NCBI GenBank assembly: GCA_030431165.1
Contig: JAUIJQ010000245.1
Span: 1 to 5,613 of the forward strand
DNA length: 5,613 bases
Origin: Rhodothermia bacterium
GTDB lineage: Bacteria; Bacteroidota; Rhodothermia; Rhodothermales; JABDKH01
Direction: 5' to 3'
Part shown: piece by piece, positions 1 through 5,613 of the stretch
How positions within the stretch are numbered: position 1 is the stretch's first letter
Layout of the letters: every line of letters starts with the position of its first letter
Program-made: the position numbers and the translations under genes
The notes under the pieces: model-generated
What the model was told of the DNA's origin: nothing
Database searches by the model: none
What the model saw: the letters and a program-made list of their open reading frames with translations, nothing else

Positions 1-315
1 CAGGATCTCGATGCACTTGCTGAGCGGATGACCGTGCTAGGGGGGCTGCCAACCGCAGACCCGGCCCGTCAAGCGGAGCTATCGTACTTCGACCACGAAG
101 ACGAAGGTGAGCGCCCGGTGCGGGACATGCTGAAGGCCAACCTGCGCGCAGAGCAGGTTGTAATAAGGCGACTTCGGGAATCAATCGCCGTTGTTATGAA
201 AGCCGGTGACTTTGGTACCGAGAAGTTGCTGAAAGACATACTCTTTCATGCGGAGGATCGGGCGCATCATCTCGACCACTACCTGGAGCGCAACACGCTG
301 ACGCCGGTTAACTGA
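1..315 (+). CDS. Dps-family ferritin-like protein, 3' part only
   Basis: Dps proteins form 12-subunit cages that oxidise and store iron, and many also bind DNA during stress. The reading frame is open from the first base of the window, so the gene starts upstream; the ATG at 28 is an internal Met, not the start. About 104 residues are visible, against roughly 150-180 for a whole Dps. Family-like stretches are DLDALAERMTVLGG near the fragment start, then VVIRRLRES followed by AGDFGTEKLL, and a last helix reading AEDRAHHLDHYLE, which matches the Dps pattern of Glu, a few residues, Ala-aromatic, Leu. It fits Dps better than bacterioferritin: in an ungapped comparison the bacterioferritin ExxH metal pair of the last helix is absent. 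The Dps ferroxidase ligands lie in the N-terminal half, outside the window, so activity cannot be judged. An intrinsic terminator follows the stop codon. Confidence 0.85.
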   Translation, partial: QDLDALAERMTVLGGLPTADPARQAELSYFDHEDEGERPVRDMLKANLRAEQVVIRRLRESIAVVMKAGDFGTEKLLKDILFHAEDRAHHLDHYLERNTLTPVN

Positions 316-350
316 GGCGTCGAGAGTAAAGGGTGCTGGTAGCTCCCAAG

Positions 351-384
351 GGCCGGCCCGGCGTAAGCCGTGGTCGGCCTTTTT
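351..384 (+). terminator. Intrinsic terminator after the Dps gene
   Basis: GGCCGGCC (351-358) pairs with GGTCGGCC (372-379) through one G-U wobble. Inside it CGGC (359-362) pairs with GCCG (367-370) around a GTAA loop of GNRA type, with a single T bulge at 371. TTTTT follows at 380-384, and the preceding AAG can extend the stem into the T run. It starts 35 bases after the Dps stop. Read on the - strand the hairpin is followed by CCCTTGGG rather than a T run, so it should work mainly for + strand transcripts, although it also lies just past the stop of the convergent gene. Confidence 0.88.
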
Positions 385-395
385 GTATGGAGGCG

Positions 396-932
396 CTAGA
401 TCAGGCGTGTCGGAATAGAGATTGCCCAGGCAAACGCCGCTCCGCCGCACAGCCAGAATACGATGCCGATTGCCGCGTCGTACTCGAGCAGGCCTAACCC
501 GCCGAGCATCCAGTTCCAGTCGTGCAGCGTGTTGCCGCCGCCCGCGAGTGAGACAAGTGGGAGTGACTGCGCCTGTGCGTCGGCGACATACACACTGACG
601 TTGATGAGGCTGTGTCCGAACCAGAACGTGAATAGCTGGGATGCCAATCGGTAGCTGTAGCTGAATGCGTAGATAGCCAGGGCAAGCGGGACTATGAGCT
701 GGAGTAGTGTGCCTCCCGCCATGCGCAGCGGCATGCCGAACGGCGCAAATACCAGGTGGCCCATCTCATGGACGAACAGATCCACGTCGTCCATGATCGT
801 GTAGTGTCCCCGCGAGGCCATGAAGTAGATGGCGGGCACAAGCAGTACGGCGGAGGTCCACCACATGGCGGCCAGGTCCCGCCAATCCGTGCGAGAGAAT
901 TGATTTCGGAAAAAGCCAGACAGTGGGGTCAA
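396..932 (-). CDS. Small integral membrane protein with HEMGH motif (M50-like putative metalloprotease)
   Basis: This is a hydrophobic protein of 178 residues with probable membrane segments near residues 25-40, 71-90, 98-117 and 153-173. Residues 55-59 read HEMGH, the HExxH zinc-binding and catalytic signature, followed by FAPFGMPLRMAGGTLLQ, which resembles the region after the motif in M50/M50B-type intramembrane proteases. Further conserved-looking blocks are FGHSLIN (105-111), VYVADAQAQ (114-122) and HDWNW (137-141); D118, H137 or D138 could give a third zinc ligand. No PDZ domain is present. The start chosen is TTG at 932, the only usual start codon between the upstream in-frame stop (996-998) and an internal ATG at 866, which would remove 22 residues. 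Neither has a strong ribosome site. The gene converges on the Dps gene and diverges from the receptor. Proteolysis and substrate are inference; a non-peptidase membrane protein with a chance or relict motif is possible. Confidence 0.72.
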   Translation of the reverse strand: MTPLSGFFRNQFSRTDWRDLAAMWWTSAVLLVPAIYFMASRGHYTIMDDVDLFVHEMGHLVFAPFGMPLRMAGGTLLQLIVPLALAIYAFSYSYRLASQLFTFWFGHSLINVSVYVADAQAQSLPLVSLAGGGNTLHDWNWMLGGLGLLEYDAAIGIVFWLCGGAAFAWAISIPTRLI

Positions 933-1240
933 ACGCTGTGGCGGCTCGTGGGTGGCGCCGAGTTCGCGGGGGTCTGCCCTTGGAATCGGTGGAAATCACA
1001 GCGGCAATAGTGCGTGAGCGAGCCCGTGAAGTTCCCGTGATGGTAACACGTCGGATTGGGCAAAACCGGCGCAAAATGCCCGCAGATACGCTTGGTAACC
1101 TTGTGGTAATAGTCACATGACGACGACGTAATAAAAGGCTTAAGTACGGCTAACGTCCCGGCAGTGGAGCGCTGTTACACTTGCGCAGATTCTTTGCGGA
1201 CGAACCGCGGGGAGTCGGGCAACAAACAGAATCTCAGGTT
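933..1240. other. Divergent intergenic region, no convincing gene
   Basis: This stretch separates the start of the - strand membrane protein from the ATG of the receptor and should hold promoters for both. Short open frames cross it, but none has a recognisable protein or a credible start. The half next to the membrane gene (933-1030) is GC-rich and featureless to me. The other half has three TGGTAA copies, an imperfect palindrome GTCACATGAC (1112-1121), and AT-rich TAATAAAA (1129-1136) that could be a -10 element. I could not find a well-spaced -35/-10 pair or a clear Bacteroidota TTTG/TAnnTTTG promoter, so no start site is called. Confidence 0.6.
1041..1109 (+). repeat. Three TGGTAA direct repeats, possible regulator site
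   Basis: TGGTAA occurs at 1041-1046, 1093-1098 and 1104-1109. The last two start 11 bases apart, about one helical turn, and the first lies 52 bases upstream, about five turns. The cluster is 130-200 bases before the receptor ATG, where an operator could lie. The motif is short, so chance is a serious alternative; no known regulator is recognised. Confidence 0.25.
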
Positions 1241-4093
1241 ATGAAGCGCTTCACTCGTACGCTGCCACTGGTGGCCGTGCTATCCCTCTTTCTGTCTGTC
1301 GGGGCGTTCGCCCAGACAGGTAGCATCACCGGCGTCGTCGTGGACGATGCATCCGGCGAAACCCTCATTGGCGTCAACGTGCAGATCGAAGGCACCTTTA
1401 CGGGCACCTCGACCGATCTGGATGGTCGCTACACGCTACCCAACCTTGAAGCCGGGCTCTACAACCTGGTGTTTTCTTACATCGGGTTCGCGCAGAAGAC
1501 TGTGCGTGGAGTCGAGGTCGTCGCGGGTCAGGTTGCGAAGATGAATGTCGTCCTCTCTGAAGAGACCGAGCTGCTCGAGGAAGTTGTCGTGGAAGCCCGC
1601 GCCATTCGCAACAATGAGGCTGCTCTGCTTAAAGACCGCCAGAGAGCACTCGCCGTTAGCGACGCGATCAGTTCCGACGCGATCGGTCGTTCCGGTGGTT
1701 CAAACGCGGCTGACGCGATGTCGAAGGTGACCGGCGCTTCGGTTGTCGGTGGCAAGTACGTCTATGTACGCGGACTCGGTGAGCGCTACGCCAGTACGCA
1801 CATGAACGGCGTCGAGATGCCCACGGCAGATCCCGACAAGAAGGCGGTTCAGTTTGACCTCTTCCCGGCGAACCTTGTCGAGAATATCGTCACCCTCAAG
1901 ACGTTTACGCCCGACAAGCCGGGCAACTTCAGCGGTGGGCTCGTTGACATCGGTACGAAGTCCTTCCCGGAAGAGCTCGACATCAGACTGTCGATCTCGT
2001 CCGCCGTCAACAGCGAGACCCACTTCGGTTCAGACTTCATTGCGGGCCCAACCGGAAACCTCGACTGGTTGGCTATTGATGACGGATTACGATCGTTGCC
2101 CAACGTGCTTGATCAAGCCGATCTGGTGATCCCGTCGGCCGCCCGAGCTCGGCGAGATGCTGAGCTTGCGCAACAGCTTGATGATGTTTCCAAGTCGTTC
2201 AACGCGGTCATGGCTCCCCTCGCTGCGACCGCGCCGATGAATTACAGCTACTCGTTCTCGGTCGGCAACCAGAAGAATCTTGTGAGTCGTCCGCTGGGCT
2301 TCGTTGTCGGACTCACGTATGGTCGCAACTCGAACTACTACGAAGGCGGCACAACGGGCCGGTATTCGTTCAGTGGGACGCAGCTCAACTCCGACCTGCT
2401 GCTTGCCGACAGGCAGGGCAGCCAGGAAGTGTCCTGGGGCGGCATTGCAAACGTGACCTATCAGTTTGCGCAGACGCACGAGTTGGGTCTGAACACGATG
2501 TACACGCGTAGCGGTGAATCATCTGCTCGCTTGCAGGTTGGCAGTTGGCCAAAGGAACTCGGAAACGACCCGAACAGCATTCGAACAAATCGCTACCTCG
2601 CATACACGGAGCGCGAGGTCTACTCGGGTCAGCTCCGCGGCAAACACTATCTCCCCGGTCTGCTGAAGACTACGCTTGAGTGGACGGGGTCGTATGCCCG
2701 GACGCTTCAGGACGAGCCAGACCGACGGTACTTCGCGTCAACCGAACGTGTCATTGGCACCAGCACGGTGTTGTCGGCTTCGTCTTCAGGTTTCCAGGAT
2801 CCGTCACGGTATTTCCGCCGCCTCGAGGAGGATAGTTACAACGGGAAGCTCGACGTTTCCATTCCGTTCAAGCAATGGTCGGGTGAAAGCGCCAAGATCA
2901 AGCTTGGCGGGGCACTCCAGCAGGCAAACAGGGACTTCGTTGAGCGGATCTTCGCGGTTCGGCCAAGCGCATCGGTAACGTTCACGGGCGACGAAGCAGC
3001 GTTCTTTGCCCCAGAGAATATGGGGATCGTCGCGTTTGACACAACGCGAGGGACCTACACGTTCGGAAACGTTATCGCTGACGATTCCAAGCAGCGCAAT
3101 AACTACACCGGTGAACGAATGATCGATGCCGGGTATGCGATGTTGGAGGTACCGCTGGTCGGCGGACTCAAGATGGTCGGCGGCGTTCGCGTTGAGCGCA
3201 CGGACATTTCGGTCACCAGCGCTGACACGACGCTGGATGTTGGTCGCATCGAGGAAACGGATCTGTTGCCATCCGTCAACCTCGTGTACGCTGTGAGCGA
3301 CGCGATCAATGTGCGGGCCGCCGCGACGAAGACACTTGCCCGCCCAACGTTCCGCGAGATTGCCCCATTCGCCAGCTTTGACTTTACGGCAGGGGATTTC
3401 CGAATTGGCAATCCCAATCTCGAGCGTACGAGCATAACCAACTATGACGTGCGGGTTGAGTACTTCCCCGGCATAGGGGAGATCGTCGCTATCTCCGGCT
3501 TTTACAAGGATCTTGAGAATCCGATTGAGGAAGCAATCATTGGTGGCACGAACGGTCAGTTGCAGTATCAGAACGTTGGCCACGCCACGGTGCTCGGCCT
3601 TGAGGTCGAACTGCGCAAATCACTGGCATTTGTCTCTGGTGCTCTCGCGCCGTTTGCTGTCGGTGTCAACTCATCATTTGTGCAGTCGAAAGTTGACATC
3701 CCGGAGACGGAGCTAGAGACGCGCCGTGCTATTAATCCGGATGCGAGCTCAACCCGTGAGTTGCAGGGTCAGTCACCGTATCTCGTCAACGCGGATCTGA
3801 GCTACTCCAACGTCCAGTCGGGCACAAACGTCGGCATGTACTTCAACGTGTTTGGTCGGCGTCTGTCAAACGTGTCGCTCGGTGGTACGCCCGACGTATT
3901 CGAGCGGCCGCGGCCTGTTCTCGACCTGACCTTCTCGCAGAGCCTTCGTTCGCGATGGACGATCAAGGCATCCGCCAAGAACCTACTCGACTCCCCGTTC
4001 CGGCAGACGCACCGGTTTGAGGGAGAGGACTACGTCTATCAGGAGTACCGGTACGGCCGGTCCTTCTCTCTCGGGTTCTCATTCACGAATTGA
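1241..4093 (+). CDS. TonB-dependent outer-membrane receptor with carboxypeptidase-like N-terminal domain
   Basis: An outer-membrane beta-barrel that takes up a ligand using TonB-ExbB-ExbD energy. From ATG 1241 it has 950 residues: a signal peptide (1-24, AFA before Q25), a carboxypeptidase-regulatory-like beta-sandwich (about 27-107, with GVVVDDASGETLIGVNV and DGRYTLPNL), a TonB-box-like EEVVVEA (113-119), a plug (about 130-245, with YVRGLGERY, NGVEMPTADPD and FSGGLVDI), then the barrel. A typical late-barrel block, LARPTFREIAPF followed by GNPNLE, lies near 700-730. The C-terminus YGRSFSLGFSFTN is receptor-like but ends in Asn, with Phe third from last. I saw no cysteine. An in-frame TTG at 1181 would add 20 residues ahead of a good signal peptide, so ATG is preferred; no strong ribosome site precedes either. 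The ligand is unknown. The next gene is 41 bases on, with no terminator between, suggesting one transcript. Confidence 0.93.
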   Translation: MKRFTRTLPLVAVLSLFLSVGAFAQTGSITGVVVDDASGETLIGVNVQIEGTFTGTSTDLDGRYTLPNLEAGLYNLVFSYIGFAQKTVRGVEVVAGQVAKMNVVLSEETELLEEVVVEARAIRNNEAALLKDRQRALAVSDAISSDAIGRSGGSNAADAMSKVTGASVVGGKYVYVRGLGERYASTHMNGVEMPTADPDKKAVQFDLFPANLVENIVTLKTFTPDKPGNFSGGLVDIGTKSFPEELDIRLSISSAVNSETHFGSDFIAGPTGNLDWLAIDDGLRSLPNVLDQADLVIPSAARARRDAELAQQLDDVSKSFNAVMAPLAATAPMNYSYSFSVGNQKNLVSRPLGFVVGLTYGRNSNYYEGGTTGRYSFSGTQLNSDLLLADRQGSQEVSWGGIANVTYQFAQTHELGLNTMYTRSGESSARLQVGSWPKELGNDPNSIRTNRYLAYTEREVYSGQLRGKHYLPGLLKTTLEWTGSYARTLQDEPDRRYFASTERVIGTSTVLSASSSGFQDPSRYFRRLEEDSYNGKLDVSIPFKQWSGESAKIKLGGALQQANRDFVERIFAVRPSASVTFTGDEAAFFAPENMGIVAFDTTRGTYTFGNVIADDSKQRNNYTGERMIDAGYAMLEVPLVGGLKMVGGVRVERTDISVTSADTTLDVGRIEETDLLPSVNLVYAVSDAINVRAAATKTLARPTFREIAPFASFDFTAGDFRIGNPNLERTSITNYDVRVEYFPGIGEIVAISGFYKDLENPIEEAIIGGTNGQLQYQNVGHATVLGLEVELRKSLAFVSGALAPFAVGVNSSFVQSKVDIPETELETRRAINPDASSTRELQGQSPYLVNADLSYSNVQSGTNVGMYFNVFGRRLSNVSLGGTPDVFERPRPVLDLTFSQSLRSRWTIKASAKNLLDSPFRQTHRFEGEDYVYQEYRYGRSFSLGFSFTN

Positions 4094-4134
4094 GAGCCTG
4101 CTTAATCAAACAGCACAGAAGCTGAACTGAAAAC

Positions 4135-5613
4135 ATGCGCAGATTCTCTACTACCGTAGCTAACCTCCTGGTGCTTGTCGCACTCGTGGGACCTCTCGGG
4201 GCCTTCGGACAAACGGTGAATGTTACGGCTGATATCTCCGTGGATACGGAGTGGACGGCCGACAACACCTACATCCTTGACGGGCTCATCTTTGTAAACG
4301 ACGGCGCCACGCTCACGATTCAGGCGGGCACGGTAATCAAGGCGTTGGAAGCTCAGAACATCACAACCGGTGATGACGCCAGCGCCCTGATCATTCGCCG
4401 CGGTGGAAAGATCGACGCAAACGGCACGGAAGACGCCCCCATCATTTTCACAACCGAGCTCGATGATGTCGCGAATCCGAATGACCTGGACCAGCGCGAT
4501 CGCGGTCTCTGGGGCGGCGTCATCATTCTCGGGAAGGCGACAACAAACCAGCCGACGACCGAGAATCAGATTGAGGGCATCCCTACGGAAATCAATGCGC
4601 TCTATGGTGGGTCTGACGACGACGACAACTCCGGTTCGATGTCGTACGTATCGATTCGCCACGGCGGATTTTCGATCTCCGGTGTTGAAGGCGATGAGAT
4701 CAACGGTCTCACGTTTGGTGCTGTTGGTCGAGGAACCGAAATCCATCACATCGAAGTGTTTGCCAACTTCGATGATGGATATGAGTGGTTCGGCGGAACG
4801 GTTGAATCGAAGTACCTGGTTGCAGCCTTCGTTGGCGACGACGCCTTTGACTACGATCAGGGTTTCCGCGGGAAAGGCCAGTTCTGGTTCTCGATCCATG
4901 ACACCGACATCGCAGGTCGGGGCGGTGAACATGACGGTGGCGACGATGGTGGCGACGACGCGACGCCGCTTTCCACGCCGACGATCTCAAACGTGACGTA
5001 CATCGGTTCGGGCGCCGCGGCGGTTGTGCCGGGCGGCGACAACAACGACTTCACGTTTGCGATTCGCGACAACGCCGGTGGTTACTACTACAACTCGATC
5101 TTTACGGACTATCCCGGCATGGCGCTCGCCATCGAAGATCTGGGTTCCGGTGCCGACAGCCGCGAGCGGCTGGAGCAAGGCGAGCTTGCCTTCAATACAA
5201 ACATCTGGTTTGGCTACGGTGCGGGCTCAACGCTCGACGCCATCGTCGAAGGCACGTTCGCAGAAACCATTCTTGGCAACGCCGCCAACACAATCGAAGA
5301 CCCGATGCTTGCGGGTATTTCCCGAACCGCTGATGGCGGATTGGATCCGCGACTGCTTGAGAACAGCCCGGCACGCTCAGGCGCCATGGCCATGGCCGAC
5401 GAGTTCTTCACGCCGGTTGACTACCTCGGCGCGTTTGGCAAGAGCAACTGGCTGCTTGGCTGGACTGCTACCGATGAACTTGGTTTTGCCGGTGAGCTGG
5501 TCCCGGGATCTGACGTCGTCGTTTCTACCGACGTCACGGCGACGACAACGTGGACAAACAACAACACGTATTTCCTCGACGGACTCATCTTCGTCAATGA
5601 CGGCGTCACGCTG
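4135..5613 (+). CDS. Secreted, probably beta-helical repeat protein, 5' part (493 residues, runs off the window)
   Basis: An open frame from ATG 4135 to the last base, with an upstream in-frame stop at 4123. Residues 1-26 form a signal peptide (MRRF, hydrophobic core, GAFGQ). Then come a Trp-Thr/Tyr-Leu-Asp-Gly motif (40-50), AGTVIKA, a LIIRRGGKIDANG strand-turn pattern, APIIFTT, RGLWGGVIILGKA, acidic SDDDDNSGS (160-168), DDGYEWFGGTVESK (213-226), an Asp/Gly-rich loop (266-275) and a closing VDYLGAFG with NWLLGWTA. This order matches, from memory, a secreted Bacteroidota family often found beside TonB receptors and sometimes misnamed multidrug transporter; there are no membrane helices after the signal, so transport is unlikely. 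The acidic loops suggest calcium binding (inference). At 461-493 the N-terminal motif begins again, so the full protein should hold at least two such domains. Any C-terminal sorting domain would lie beyond the window. No cysteine was seen; the biochemical role is unknown. Confidence 0.85.
   Translation, partial: MRRFSTTVANLLVLVALVGPLGAFGQTVNVTADISVDTEWTADNTYILDGLIFVNDGATLTIQAGTVIKALEAQNITTGDDASALIIRRGGKIDANGTEDAPIIFTTELDDVANPNDLDQRDRGLWGGVIILGKATTNQPTTENQIEGIPTEINALYGGSDDDDNSGSMSYVSIRHGGFSISGVEGDEINGLTFGAVGRGTEIHHIEVFANFDDGYEWFGGTVESKYLVAAFVGDDAFDYDQGFRGKGQFWFSIHDTDIAGRGGEHDGGDDGGDDATPLSTPTISNVTYIGSGAAAVVPGGDNNDFTFAIRDNAGGYYYNSIFTDYPGMALAIEDLGSGADSRERLEQGELAFNTNIWFGYGAGSTLDAIVEGTFAETILGNAANTIEDPMLAGISRTADGGLDPRLLENSPARSGAMAMADEFFTPVDYLGAFGKSNWLLGWTATDELGFAGELVPGSDVVVSTDVTATTTWTNNNTYFLDGLIFVNDGVTL
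4216..4314 (+). repeat. First copy of intragenic repeat motif
   Basis: This encodes residues 28-60 of the secreted protein, the start of the first domain just after the signal peptide. It aligns without gaps to 5515-5613. Over the best part (4252-4314) the protein matches at 17 of 21 positions and the DNA at 49 of 63 by hand count. Confidence 0.85.
4933..4956 (+). repeat. Two 12-base tandem units encoding an Asp/Gly-rich loop
   Basis: GACGGTGGCGAC (4933-4944) is followed by GATGGTGGCGAC (4945-4956), one base different, then a further GAC. They encode DGGD DGGD D within residues 267-275. The near-identical units suggest slippage or a small local duplication in a loop that may bind calcium; that role is inferred from composition only. 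Confidence 0.7.
5515..5613 (+). repeat. Second copy of intragenic repeat motif, cut by window end
   Basis: This encodes residues 461-493 and lies 1299 bases (433 codons) after the first copy, directly after a domain-closing block (VDYLGAFG, NWLLGWTA). Of 14 base differences from the first copy over 63 bases, nine are synonymous, pointing to an old duplication kept under selection. The copy continues past the window. Confidence 0.85.

Noticed and set aside
766..1120. Short open frames across the intergenic region (116 codons on -, 65 codons on +)
   Set aside because: They are arginine-rich, typical of chance frames in GC-rich DNA; the - frame overlaps the membrane protein gene, and the + frame uses GTG with no ribosome site.
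1182..1193. TGCGCAGATTCT shared with 4136-4147, at the start of the downstream gene (both would read MRRF)
   Set aside because: About one exact 12-base match is expected by chance in a window this size, and the flanks do not extend it.
1181..1240. TTG at 1181 as the receptor start, adding 20 residues
   Set aside because: The added part is polar and would bury a normal signal peptide that begins exactly at ATG 1241; no ribosome site supports TTG.
2804..3583. Long - strand open frame of 259 codons inside the receptor gene
   Set aside because: The sense strand encodes a continuous, typical receptor barrel here; the antisense frame has no family features.
4094..4134. Terminator or promoter between receptor and secreted protein genes
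   Set aside because: The 41 bases contain no stem with a T run and no recognisable promoter, so co-transcription is the simpler reading.
4102..4932. Long - strand open frame of 276 codons opposite the secreted protein gene
   Set aside because: It overlaps the well-supported + strand frame, has no recognisable domain and reads as its antisense shadow.

Overview
The window most likely comes from a moderately GC-rich member of the Bacteroidota, plausibly of the Rhodothermales/Rhodothermota type. Three things point there: a TonB-dependent receptor with an N-terminal carboxypeptidase-like domain, a partner secreted protein of a type common in that phylum, and little Shine-Dalgarno sequence before the genes. 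The taxonomic call is inference from gene style, not from a marker gene.

Layout. (1) Positions 1-315, + strand: the C-terminal part of a Dps-family ferritin-like protein whose start lies before the window. It is followed by a clear intrinsic terminator at 351-384. (2) Positions 396-932, - strand, convergent with the first gene: a small multi-pass membrane protein with an HEMGH zinc-metalloprotease-type motif. (3) Positions 933-1240: a divergent intergenic region of about 308 bases with no convincing gene, holding three TGGTAA copies and an AT-rich stretch that could be promoter or operator sequence. (4) Positions 1241-4093, + strand: a complete TonB-dependent outer-membrane receptor (950 residues from the preferred ATG). 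(5) Positions 4135 to the window end, + strand: the first 493 residues of a secreted, probably beta-helical protein. It is a long open frame with no stop in the window, and it begins a second copy of its own N-terminal motif just before the sequence ends.

The receptor and the secreted protein lie 41 bases apart on the same strand, with no terminator between them, and both have signal peptides. They look like a two-gene outer-membrane operon: a TonB-driven importer plus an exported, probably surface-associated or periplasmic partner. The substrate cannot be read from the sequence. The Dps and metalloprotease-like genes appear to be separate transcription units with no visible link to the operon.

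The most notable observation is the internal duplication in the secreted protein (period 433 residues, 17 of 21 residues identical over the visible stretch) together with its pairing to the receptor. I see no CRISPR array, tRNA, rRNA, insertion sequence or attachment site.
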